Shown: piece after piece, positions 10,591-20,670 of the stretch
How positions within the stretch are numbered: the stretch's first letter is position 1
Layout of the letters: each line of letters begins with the position of its first letter
Assembly: GCA_930367215.1 (NCBI GenBank)
Contig: OV884059.1
Location: forward strand, 52,794,957 to 52,858,956
From: Pollenia angustigena
Lineage: Eukaryota > Arthropoda > Insecta > Diptera > Polleniidae
Reading direction: 5' to 3'
DNA length: 64,000 nucleotides
Position numbers and translations under genes: made by a program
Notes under the pieces: generated by a model
The model's database searches: none
The model's input: only the letters and a program-made list of their open reading frames with translations
What the model was told of the DNA's origin: nothing

Positions 10591-11732
10591 CTGAAATTAA
10601 ATGAAATTGTTAGTGTATGTTATCAAAACACTAGGTAATAGACTTCTAAATATGTTAAAATAGCCCTAAGTGAACATTTTACTGGTAGGTTAGTATATTA
10701 AGATAGAATTGCAGCCGTTTTTGTATAGGGAATCAAAAAGTCAGTTGTGCAATGAGGCTTAATACTATTGATATACCAGGTAAAATTTTGCTGATAGTTC
10801 AGACGAAAAAGAAGGTGTAATCTTAGTTAATGGAAGGCAATTCATTCTAAATGTTTACACTATTTCGACTTTTGTTATATATTTAGTTTGTTTGTTGGAA
10901 GTTACGCCTGTGGAGCAGTTACAATGATATCATCGGCAGCCGCACTGGATATAAATCAGTGGTCTGTTGTGTGGATGGAGATTGTGTACTGGCCTCTTTG
11001 TTGGGAAGTGTAGTGACATTAGAGCACAGGTGAAACTGTTTATAGATTCAGTTTTTTTTTGTTGTAGTTGTTGATTGAACGGAATATTACCATAGCTCTA
11101 GTTAGAGAATCAATAGTTATTAACCGTCAAACCGTCGCCACTCAACAATCCCATAATATGTCAATTTTATTATATATTTATATACGTCCTTGGAATTGAT
11201 CTAGTTTTTTTTTGATTAAGTATATATACGAAATTCTTTTTAGTTTTTTTTAAGTGTTTTTTTTTTTTTGTTTATTTGTCCTTTTTTTTAGTTATCTTGC
11301 TATTTTATTATTCATATTAATTATTTTATATTTTATTAGTATTTTATTTCTGTTTTAGTTATTTTGCTATTTTATTATTCATATTAATTATTTTATATTT
11401 TATTAGTATTTTATTTCTGTTTTAGTTATTTTGCTATTTTATTATTCGTATTAATTATTTTATATTTTTATTATTTTCATTAGTATTTTATTTTTTTATT
11501 ATTTTTGCGGTATTTATTTTATTATTTATATAGCATTTTGATTATTTTTATTTTATTATTTGCATTTTGCGTATTGTTTTTTTTATTTATTATACTTGTT
11601 GTTTTGGTATCAATCTTATAAGTTTTTTTTTGAACAATATTTATACATATTTTGCGTGGGTAAAAATATTACTTTCAATACTTTAAAGTGATCTAATAAA
11701 GTTCCAAGCTTTCAAAATTTTTTTTTTGTGAT
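10591..11732 (+). other. Untranslated leader with a 67-bp tandem repeat
   Basis: About 1.14 kb with no reading frame of note. Positions 11285-11475 hold about 2.8 copies of a 67-bp AT-rich unit (GCTATTTTATTATTCATATT...), exactly 67 bp apart at 11300, 11367 and 11434. Packaging signals would be expected here, but none can be named from sequence alone. Confidence 0.7.
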
Positions 11733-13259
11733 ATGAATAGAGAAGATAGGGCTCAATCGCGAAACAGGAAGAGATCTTTAAATCGTAGTAGCTTTAATAA
11801 TTCAACGGTGAAACAACCTAAACAGAGGAGGATTTATAGAAGGACACAAATGGCTTCCGAAAACGACAGTTTTAGGGATCTATCGGGGAGTATTAATACT
11901 AGACCAACACAAATGGCAAACACTTCCGGCGCATCAGGTACACATGGTCCATCTTTGAATGTCCCGAATGTGGCCATTGATCCTCAGGTTAGGGAATTAG
12001 TGGTTGATGAGACTCTAATGGTCCAAAGAGCATTAGAAGAAAGAGTTAAGAAATTGGTCCAGGATGAAGTGAGCGAAATTAGGAAATCGATGGGAGAGCT
12101 CACTAAGGTCGTTAGGGAAATGTCTGTGAGATCTCAGGGTTCGGTAGATTCACAACCATCTACAGGTCAACGGGTGAATGGTCAAGGGAATCCCATAGGA
12201 AATACAATTTTTCCAATAGAGCCCAGGGACAATTTTCGGACAGCTCCAATAGGTTTTTTGGGCAACGTAAATTACCGAACAATGGCAAACAATGGACATT
12301 TGGCAACCATGGGAAATATGCCTAATGGAAACCAAGCCATAAACGTTGATCCAATTATAGATAGCAGGGCTACACCTGGCAGTCGTATAACATCAGAAAA
12401 TAATAATGTAAATTCTGAGAAAATAAATATACGTGTAGATAAGTGGGGGATAGTGTACAACGGCAATAATTCACACCTAAGTATCGAAGATTTTATATTT
12501 AGAATCGAGCATTTGCAGGCACACTACAGCATAAGTTGGGAAGAAATTTTGAGAGATTTTCATCTATTGGTAACAGGCCCAGCAAAAGATTGGTATTGGC
12601 TACTAATCAGAACTCATGGTGTGATGAATTGGCCCACGTTGCGATGCGAATTGTTGAATCAATATCGTGCTAACTCTTCCAATTTAGAAATAATTAGAGA
12701 TTTGGTGGAACGGAAACAACAGCCAAATGAAACTCTTGAGGTGTTCTTTCACATTATGTGTAAATTGAGAGCCAGACTTGTCCAACCAATACCTGAGTTT
12801 GATATGATAAAAATTTTGAAAAGGAATGTGAGGGAAAGCATAGCCAAGATTGTTTATCCTATTTCAGTCTCTTCAGTGGAACAATTAAGACTTGAATGCC
12901 TAGAAGCAGAGAGAAATTTTCCAAAAAGGGAAATAAGAAATAGTGTCCAGCCACAAAGGCCAATAAGAAGCGTTAATGAGGTGGTTTTTGAAAGCCTTGA
13001 AGAAGATGGGAAGAGTTTGGAGGATCTAGCTGCCATAAAAATAGCACAAAAGAAGCTTTTAACGTGCTGGAACTGCAAAATGACTGGACACGGATTTCGC
13101 GATTGTAATTCGTCAGAGAGATCGCTATTTTGCTATAGGTGTGGTAAAGCTAATGTGATTGCGCCAAAATGCCCTGATTGCCAACAGGGAAACAGAATGA
13201 GGGACCTTGGAATGGGCAGGGACCAACATCCAGCAAAAAACCCTACGGTCGAAAACTAG
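11733..13259 (+). CDS. gag: Gag polyprotein of the Ty3 element
   Basis: A 508-residue nucleocapsid/capsid protein that would build the virus-like particle in the cytoplasm. The N-terminal 70 residues are basic and Ser/Arg/Gln-rich. A Glu/Lys/Arg-rich, probably coiled-coil stretch covers about residues 85-130. The capsid-like block, with W-Y-W and N-W-P motifs, spans about 230-390. Near 445-482 are two zinc knuckles: a canonical CWNCKMTGHGFRDC, and CYRCGKANVIAPKC, in which the expected His is Val. A further CPDC follows. The ATG at 11733 follows a T-run and is the first in frame. The last 82 bases overlap pol in the -1 frame, with a slippery heptamer at 13235-13241. Confidence 0.93.
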   Translation: MNREDRAQSRNRKRSLNRSSFNNSTVKQPKQRRIYRRTQMASENDSFRDLSGSINTRPTQMANTSGASGTHGPSLNVPNVAIDPQVRELVVDETLMVQRALEERVKKLVQDEVSEIRKSMGELTKVVREMSVRSQGSVDSQPSTGQRVNGQGNPIGNTIFPIEPRDNFRTAPIGFLGNVNYRTMANNGHLATMGNMPNGNQAINVDPIIDSRATPGSRITSENNNVNSEKINIRVDKWGIVYNGNNSHLSIEDFIFRIEHLQAHYSISWEEILRDFHLLVTGPAKDWYWLLIRTHGVMNWPTLRCELLNQYRANSSNLEIIRDLVERKQQPNETLEVFFHIMCKLRARLVQPIPEFDMIKILKRNVRESIAKIVYPISVSSVEQLRLECLEAERNFPKREIRNSVQPQRPIRSVNEVVFESLEEDGKSLEDLAAIKIAQKKLLTCWNCKMTGHGFRDCNSSERSLFCYRCGKANVIAPKCPDCQQGNRMRDLGMGRDQHPAKNPTVEN

Positions 13260-16200
13260 AAGGGGAAAATGAAAAATTATTAGAAAATAGTTATAAGCGA
13301 AAATTCTTACCGGAAATGAAACATTTGATTCCACTTGAGGTTAGGAAACAGTATTACGAAAAAATTAGAGCAGAAATATTTAATTCGGAAAATTTTAGGA
13401 AACCTGTATCGGAACGAATCAGGAAAATTAGAGCGTTGTACAAAGTTAAACGTAATAGAAAAAATTGTATCATAGAATCAGTGAATAGAGCAGGAGAAGG
13501 CGGTAAAGATAATAGAATTTATTTAGATGTGGAAATTGAAGGAAAAATTATAAAGGGCTTATTGGATAGTGGAGCATCGGTCAGCATACTAGGGAAAGGC
13601 TGCAGAGAGATAACTGAGGAGTTAGATTTAGAAATAACACCTATATTCTATAGCGTGAGAACGGCCGGTGGTCAGTACCATAGGATTTTAGGAAGAGTGA
13701 ATGCGTCCGTGGGATACAAAGGGGAGCGAGGAAACATACTTTTTTATCTTTGTCCAGACCTAGAGCAGTCACTTTATTTAGGTATAGACTTTTGGCGGGC
13801 GTTTAATTTGGCTCCGGAGGTTATTGGTGTAGGTGAACTAGATATTAGTAAGGTTGTGGAAGATTTTGTTGATTTCAAAGCGGAAAATAAGTTAGGTAGG
13901 CATGAATTGAATGAGAGTCAGAAAGAGAGACTGGACGAGGTAATAGAGAAGTTTGGTACCTTTGAGGTTAAAGGCTTGGGTAAAACTAGTTTAGTTAAGC
14001 ATAATATTAAGTTGATTGAGGGTGCTGAACCAGTTAAGGATAGGTATTATCCGATTTCTCCGGCAGTGCAGGAAATCACTTATAAAGAGATCGATAACAT
14101 GCTAAAATTAGGAGTTATAGAACTAAGTGAGAGCCCATGGAACAACAGAATCACAGTCGTTAGAAAGCCAGGAAAAAACAGAATATGTCTTGATGCTAGG
14201 AAGTTAAATAAATTAACGGTAAAGGATGCTTATCCGTTGCAAAACATCGATAGCATTCTCAGTAGAATCGAGGAGACTCACTTTATAAGTAGCGTCGATC
14301 TAAAATATGCATTCTGGCAGATTGAATTAGAGCCAGAAAGCCGGCCATATACAGCATTTACAGTTGCTGGCAGGCCACATTACCAATTTCGGGTTATGCC
14401 ATTTGGACTTTGCAACGCGGCCCAGCGTTTGTGCCGACTAATGGATAGAGTGATTCCACAAGAGTTGAAAGAGAACGTATTTATATACCTGGATGATCTT
14501 TTGATTATCTCTAATGATTTTGAAAAACATCTGGAATTGTTAGAAAAAGTAGCTGATTGTCTTGGAAGGGCTAATTTGACAATAGGGTTAAGTAAATCGC
14601 AGTTTTGTTTTAGGGAACTGAAATATTTAGGATTCATAATAGGGAATGGCCTTCTAAGAACTGATCCTGAAAAAGTGAAAGCGATTACGGAAATGAAAGT
14701 ACCAAGGTCAATAAGAGAAGTAAGAAGCTTTTTGGGAACGGCAGGCTGGTACCGCCGCTTCATAAAAAACTTTTCGGTCATAGCAGCTCCGTTAACAGAA
14801 ACTCTGAAAAAAGCAAAAAAATTTGAAATGACACCAGAGGCACTAATGGCATTTAATAATCTGAAGAAATCTTTAACCACAGCTCCAGTACTTCGACATG
14901 CAGATTTTGCCAAAAGATTCTACATTCAATGTGACGCTTGTGATTACGGCATTGGTGCTGTACTTTATCAATTAAGTGGAGAAAAAGAGGAACATCCCAT
15001 CGCCTTCTATTCACAAAAGCTAAACGGTTGTCAGAGAAATTATACGGTAACGGAAAAGGAGTGCTTAGCTGCGGTAATGGCAGTAAAAAAGTTTAGGCAA
15101 TATATTGAAATGATGCCATTTACAATCGTGACAGATCACGCCAGTCTAAAATGGCTAATGTCATTAAAAGATCTGACGGGTAGATTGGCTAGATGGTCAT
15201 TACAACTGCAATCTTATGACTTCCAAATTGAACATCGAAAAGGCACAGAAAACATCGTTGCAGACATGTTATCAAGACTTCCCAGTCTAGATGAAATAGA
15301 TGTAACTAATTTATTGGGATTTGAAACAACAGAATTTGAAAGCAACGAGTATAAAGATTTAGTAGCCCATATAGAGAAAAATAACGAAATGCTACCGGAT
15401 TTAAAAGTAGAAAATGGCCTAGTGTATAAAAAGACATATTATGACCGGTATGACGAAGGTACACCGTGGAAATTGTGGATTCCTGAAACCATAACAAACG
15501 CTGTGATAGAAAACGCCCACTCAACTTTGACAACAGCTCATGGAGGAATCACTAAAACATTAGAAAGACTGAGAAGATATTTTTACTGGCCTAAAATGAT
15601 TCAACACGTAAAGCATTTTATTTCTAACTGCCAAATATGCAAAGAAACAAAGCCGAGTAATATAAATATGAGACCAGAAATAGGGCAACAGGTAATAACT
15701 GAAAGACCCTTTCAAAAACTATATTTAGATTTTATGGGAAAATATCCCCGATCCAAGAAAGGCAATTGTTATATATTTATTGTTGTAGATCACTTTACAA
15801 AATTTATATTTTTAAAGGCTATGAGAGAAGCCACAACAGCAAACGTAATCAACTTTCTCGTAAGTGAAATATTTCACAAATTTGGAGTGCCTGAAGTCAT
15901 TCACACCGATAATGGTAGTCAATTTATTTCAAAGAACTTCGAAAGTTTAATGAATATATATAAAATACAACACCTCAAAACTGCTGTTTACTCACCACAA
16001 AGCAATGCTAGTGAACGTGTGAACCAGTCAGTTTTAGCTGCTATACGTGCATACCTGGACAAAGACCACCGCGATTGGGATATGTATTTATCTGAGATCG
16101 AATGCGCTCTAAGAACTTCAGTGCATAGTGCAACAGGTGTTACGCCTTTTTTCGCACTATTTGGGTTCCACATGTTTAGCAGTGGCACAGATTATAAACT

Positions 16201-16546
16201 TGGAAGAAAACTCAAATCTCTTACGGATCATGAAATTGTTCAATTAAACGCAAATGACAAAATACAATTGATCCGGGAGAAAGTGAGTCAAAATATGGCT
16301 AAGGCCTATGAGAAAAGCGCCGAAAGATATAATAGAAAAGCGAGAATAGTTAGATTTGTGCCGGGACAAGAGGTGTATAGACGCAATACAATTCTAAGTA
16401 ACTTCAGCAAGAACATAAATTCTAAATTTTGTAGGAAATTTTTAAAGTGTAGGGTCGTCAAGGCTATAGGAAACAACATGTATGAACTAGAGACACTAAA
16501 TGGCAACTCACTAGGGGTATATCATTCGAAGGATATTCGATCATAA
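13178..16546 (+). CDS. pol: Pol polyprotein (PR-RT-RNaseH-IN) of the Ty3 element
   Basis: A 1,122-codon frame, apparently intact. It is probably translated as a Gag-Pol fusion through the site at 13235, so the ATG at 13178 need not be used. Domains in order: aspartic protease (LLDSGASVSILG, about residues 128-139); reverse transcriptase with VDLKYAFWQI and YLDD (about 437-440); RNase H (CDACDYGIG near 586, TEKEC, TDHASLKWL); integrase with an HHCC zinc finger (H781, H788, C818, C821) and the catalytic triad D851 (YLDFMG), D911 (HTDNGSQF) and E946 (NASERVNQ). The domain order PR-RT-RH-IN is that of Ty3/gypsy. It would copy the element RNA and insert the cDNA, leaving the 4-bp CCTT duplication seen here. 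Confidence 0.95.
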   Translation: MPTGKQNEGPWNGQGPTSSKKPYGRKLEGENEKLLENSYKRKFLPEMKHLIPLEVRKQYYEKIRAEIFNSENFRKPVSERIRKIRALYKVKRNRKNCIIESVNRAGEGGKDNRIYLDVEIEGKIIKGLLDSGASVSILGKGCREITEELDLEITPIFYSVRTAGGQYHRILGRVNASVGYKGERGNILFYLCPDLEQSLYLGIDFWRAFNLAPEVIGVGELDISKVVEDFVDFKAENKLGRHELNESQKERLDEVIEKFGTFEVKGLGKTSLVKHNIKLIEGAEPVKDRYYPISPAVQEITYKEIDNMLKLGVIELSESPWNNRITVVRKPGKNRICLDARKLNKLTVKDAYPLQNIDSILSRIEETHFISSVDLKYAFWQIELEPESRPYTAFTVAGRPHYQFRVMPFGLCNAAQRLCRLMDRVIPQELKENVFIYLDDLLIISNDFEKHLELLEKVADCLGRANLTIGLSKSQFCFRELKYLGFIIGNGLLRTDPEKVKAITEMKVPRSIREVRSFLGTAGWYRRFIKNFSVIAAPLTETLKKAKKFEMTPEALMAFNNLKKSLTTAPVLRHADFAKRFYIQCDACDYGIGAVLYQLSGEKEEHPIAFYSQKLNGCQRNYTVTEKECLAAVMAVKKFRQYIEMMPFTIVTDHASLKWLMSLKDLTGRLARWSLQLQSYDFQIEHRKGTENIVADMLSRLPSLDEIDVTNLLGFETTEFESNEYKDLVAHIEKNNEMLPDLKVENGLVYKKTYYDRYDEGTPWKLWIPETITNAVIENAHSTLTTAHGGITKTLERLRRYFYWPKMIQHVKHFISNCQICKETKPSNINMRPEIGQQVITERPFQKLYLDFMGKYPRSKKGNCYIFIVVDHFTKFIFLKAMREATTANVINFLVSEIFHKFGVPEVIHTDNGSQFISKNFESLMNIYKIQHLKTAVYSPQSNASERVNQSVLAAIRAYLDKDHRDWDMYLSEIECALRTSVHSATGVTPFFALFGFHMFSSGTDYKLGRKLKSLTDHEIVQLNANDKIQLIREKVSQNMAKAYEKSAERYNRKARIVRFVPGQEVYRRNTILSNFSKNINSKFCRKFLKCRVVKAIGNNMYELETLNGNSLGVYHSKDIRS
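13235..13241 (+). promoter_or_regulatory. -1 ribosomal frameshift site A AAA AAC
   Basis: The heptamer is read in the gag frame as gcA AAA AAC, the exact X XXY YYZ phase used for -1 slippage. Slipping puts ribosomes in the pol frame (S-K-K-P-Y-G), which is open from before this point. Gag stops 15 bases downstream. I do not see a strong downstream stem, only a weak CCC/GGG pairing. Confidence 0.8.
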
Positions 16547-17933
16547 CCGGGAATGGAAAATGTTTTGTTTTGTTTTTATTATAAACAATTTTTTTCATAT
16601 ACAAGATTCTGTGATGAGTTTGAATAATTTGTACTCACCTTTATTCCTATATGTGCAATATATAGTATTTTGAATGTAGTGATGTCCCATATACATACAT
16701 GTGTGTGCATCTAAATTTTTACAACGCGCACTGTGGTAACATACATTCCCAGGGAGATACTTTTAATATAGAGCTGAAAAGGAAGATAAAAAGATATAAC
16801 AAAGTAAAAACTTATATATGTAAAATATTTTTTTTACTTCCCGTAAGAACATTTTTATGGAATATGTACGTTGATTTCAGAAACATTTCTATATGAAAGT
16901 TTTTAGAAGTTACTCCAGGTACTTATGTGGAGCTTTTGACAAGTTAGAGGATGATAGAGGCATTTCCAAGTAAAACACGGTTCTTGTATTTAGTATTAAG
17001 TTATTTTGATGAGTAAGAAAATGTTTTTTTTGATAATAAGCTTTTAATAAAAGCGTTCGTTTAATTTATGTTTGCGCCAATGGTGCTACAATTGGTTGGG
17101 AACCAATTACGAGAATTATTGGGAATCGGTAGCGTTTGGAGAGCCACTATGCATTTTCTTTGTGATAAAAACAATAGGTCGGCGTTTATTCACGTAGGTG
17201 CATGGTTCATATTTCGAAAAAATTGTTTATTAGACAGGGGAAGTAAGAAAGCAGGATAATGGTTTTCTCGGAACAGTGACAGTAGCAGCCAGTGCAGTAT
17301 AAGTTTGAGTATTTTTGGGTTAATATGTATATTTATGTTTTAATAGCGTTGGGTCCTTATATTGGATGGTTGTATGATATCACAAGTATATGTTTTGTAA
17401 CTCATCATTGAAGTGAAGAATTCATTCATTCAGACAACTGCAAAGGCAAATAAAAATTTTACGGAAATAATGTGCAATTTACCATATAACAAATTAAAGT
17501 GCAATAATGTTTATCTGTGATATAGTTTATTTAAGTGCAATATTAGGTTAAGAAAACAATTTAATTTTTTTTATGTAAATTTTATTTGCATTTGTTTGTT
17601 TTCGTCCTAATATTGATATCTGTTTTTCTATGTCATAGATGTACTATTTATGTACATATTTTGTTGGTAAAAGAATGCAATATTTTTATTACCTGGACCC
17701 AAAAGTCGGTGGTACATTAAAAGTCGATGCAGTGGTTGATTACCCTGAAGTGTAATTATTTTTCCAGAATAAAAATATGATTTGTGCCATTGATGCAAAA
17801 TTGCCATCATTGCGAGTTTTTGTTGAATTTGCCCGGCTGTAGAATCTCAGGGTGTGAGAGTTCCCCACGTTGGACACACACGATCAATACCGCACACCGC
17901 TCCCTCTGACTATCATCAGAGAAATCGGAGTTT
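16547..17933 (+). other. 3' untranslated region of the Ty3 element, no env
   Basis: 1.39 kb without a reading frame that looks like an envelope gene. Just before the 3' LTR the purine-rich stretch AGAGAAATCGGAG (about 17918-17930) is the likely polypurine tract. Frames such as 17068-17259 are short and unrecognised. Confidence 0.65.
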
Positions 17934-20616
17934 TGTTGCGGGTGGGTTTAGGCAGCACAAGATATATGTGTTGTTTTTTTTTTACATACAATGTTGTTGA
18001 ATGCGATACAGTGTTGTTGGGTCCAGATGAGCGTTGGTTGTGCGTGGCTGGCTAGTTCCTACGAGGGAGAAACTGGATGAACTTGTTTTTATTTTCTGCC
18101 GTTTCTTACCTGTAAATTTTGTTGGTTTTGTTGTGTATGGTTTCCTGGTGCTTTGTCTTGAATGGTTTGTTTATGCCTTGCTGTACTGGGATTGATGGTT
18201 GTGTTTTTTTTTTTTTAGTGTGGTTTGCTTGTGTTTAATAAGTTAGGTTTTTTTTTATTGTTATTAGATGTTTAGGTTCTTTTTGGTTGCTTGTGCGTGT
18301 TGTTTTGATTAGTTTGTTTTTTTTGGGGTGAAATTGACTTTGGTTTCTTGGTGGTGTTTGTTTTGCCTGAATGTGTGGAGGTTTTGTTTTTTTTGGTATT
18401 CCAGGAGGATTGTGGTTTTTGAAGTTGTTTCGTTGTGATTTTGGTTTGTTTTTTTTTTTGTTTGTTTAAGGCGTTTGTTGCAAAATTATTTTTTTTATGG
18501 ACTGGTTAGTAAAATGTGTTTTATAAATGTCAGCTGTTAGAATGATGTGCAGACTGGAAGTCCTTTCTGGAAAGTTGAGCTTTCAATTAAGAGTTGCATT
18601 AGGATGGTAGGCATAGAGTTGCAATTGAAATGGAATAGAATTTTTGTTGGTGTGCAAAGGAAGAGAAAAATAGGATAGACTTTCTCTGTGAAACAATAAT
18701 GAGTTTTCAAGGCCAAAGGGAAACGGTTATTGACCCCAAATTGTTTTTGTCAGAACTGTTTAAACTTTAATGTTACGTTTCGGTACTTGTTTTTTATGTT
18801 TTTGTTTTGTTGCTGTATGATAAAAATAATGGTAGCTGAAGACTGAGAGAAAGCTGTGAGGATTTCTTTAGATCACTTATAGATTGACAAGTGAACAAGA
18901 AAGTTAAAAGTGCCCAGCATTTAAAAGTGGAAAAAGGTGTTAAAATTAGTTTATTTTAGTAAAAGTTTAAATAAATACAAAGTATTTAATAATTTTATTG
19001 GGAAAAAATATATATGTACATAAATAAAAGTAAGTAGTACACTAATTATAGAAAGTGCGTATACAAAAACGAGAAGGTTATTAAGTGAGAATTATTATTA
19101 CCTAGGAGTTCCTGCAGGATAAAATATTGCCAACAGAAGAAGTGTAAAGCGAATAGAGAAGGAAGCTAATATACCAGGGATATTTTCCTGGAGAGTGGAT
19201 GCAGTAAACAGAACCACGTCACAAGTATTTGTAAGCTATTTCTGCTGGAACAACGTAAAATTAAGAAAAAAAAAAGGTAAAGAATGAATATTTGTTTTTA
19301 TTTGAACAGTTTAGTGACCAAAATTCGTGGCATCCGGTGAAGTGGAAAGTATTTTTGGGTTGGCAATATAGGTTAGTGTGCAGGAAAGCTTATTAATTTT
19401 TCAAACAGCTTTTTCCGTGGAACAGAAGCTTTATTCAAAAGTTCCAGTATAAAAGTCAAATCTTTAAACCTGGCACTAGAAAACATAACATAAACATACC
19501 CAGCGAGAAATTTTATAACGTGTTCTCAGTGATAGGGAAAATAAGTTTTATTTTAAGTTGTATATGTATATATATTTAATATTTAGTATAAATTAGAGTA
19601 AGGTTTTAAAAAGTGTATTGTTCAGTATTGTGTAAAAGGGATCGCATAGTGACTAGGTTTTAAAATAAGATCGCGAAAAATAAGATATAATATATATAAT
19701 ATTTGGTAAAATACGACCCTCAGAGAGCTCTTTTAGGGTAGGTAAATTATCGAGCGAAAATATTGGTCAGGCAGGAATTTTTAGTAGATCCTGTTAAATA
19801 ACGCTCTGTTCGGTCCTTTGTTAGGTGTTTGTGTATTGTATGTATATTATTGTAGTGTGAAGTATTTGGTAAACGTTTTAGGTGTAAGTTTTAAATACCT
19901 AATTTTATGAATTTTTGGATTTTAAGTATTATGATCTGAGGAGAGGAAAAAAAAATTAAGTCAAGATTTGAGGAAAGAAAGTAAAAAGGAAAATTTTCAA
20001 TAATTAAAAGTAAATAATAATTAATTTTAATTTGTGAAGAATTATTATTTAAACAAATATTGGACTATGTTTTTGGGGTTATTAAAAATTTTAAATTACG
20101 GATAAAAGTAAAACGGATATAAATTTTTCTTATTCCGGAAATGAAAGGAAGTAGCAATTAGTTTTTCGTATTTAAGGTTTTATTGGTTTAAAGTTAGTTA
20201 AGTTAAGTTAATGTTTTGTGGTTTTTTTTATTAAAGTTTAATTATGTCTAGTATTGGTTATATTATAATAAATTTGATTTTGTTTTAAAAAAATGGAAAA
20301 AATGATGAGTGAGTAAATATATTATTTGGGATTGTTGATGGATAGGATGTGATGGACGGGTAGTGGGGCCCGCGTTAAACTTAGGATGGATGATATGCGG
20401 CCATGGTTGGGTATGGGCGATTGAAGATGTACAGCTGTCTTCCTGTGGGTAATTGTTTCGTTCATTGTAGAGTAGTTGTTCTTTGTTTTTTTTTTGTTCA
20501 TTTTTATTTTGTGGCGAATCTTGGCCATCGCAAGGGTTGAGAACTACTCCCAGAGATGATGCCGCTTGAGTTAGTTGGAATGATGGAGTCTAGAGGCCGA
20601 CACAAGGTTCGTAACA
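17934..20616 (+). repeat. 3' LTR
   Basis: Same length (2,683 bp) as the 5' LTR. Differences visible by eye include longer T-runs near 18200 and single changes near 18765, 18950, 19200, 19570, 20077 and 20611. It ends GTAACA and is followed by the CCTT duplication. Confidence 0.92.
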
Positions 20617-20670
20617 CCTTGTGGACTACTCTTTACACGCGTGTTTGGACTGGTCCTATTATTTGCAGGG

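Larger units (their letters stand above)
7892..20616 (+). mobile_element. Complete Ty3/gypsy LTR retrotransposon (Osvaldo/Ulysses-like), 12.7 kb
   Basis: Two 2,683-bp LTRs (TGTTGCGGG...GTAACA/ATAACA) flank a primer site, gag and pol, with a 4-bp target duplication CCTT at 7888-7891 and 20617-20620. Both frames are open and keep their catalytic motifs, and by eye the LTRs differ by only about ten substitutions plus T-run lengths. The insertion is therefore recent and may be active. Very long LTRs, a tRNA-Lys-type primer site and a zinc-knuckle gag fit the Osvaldo/Ulysses group of flies; that placement is an inference. No envelope frame is seen between pol and the 3' LTR. Confidence 0.92.
7568..20670. 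mobile_element. DNA transposon or large MITE, split by the Ty3 element
   Basis: The ends CCCTGCAAATAA (7568) and TTATTTGCAGGG (ending 20670) are inverted repeats. With 7892-20616 removed, only about 380 bp remain. These are rich in GGAC/GTCC motifs such as GGACTGGTCC and GGACTAGTCC, like subterminal transposase sites. The same left end recurs at 36808 and 57389. No transposase is seen and no clear target duplication was found, so the superfamily is unassigned. Confidence 0.6.

Noticed and set aside
14380..14913. 177-codon minus-strand frame inside pol
   Set aside because: It is a shadow of the well-supported pol frame on the opposite strand.
16547..17933. Envelope gene in the Ty3 element
   Set aside because: No frame over about 65 codons and no signal peptide, furin site or transmembrane pattern between pol and the 3' LTR.
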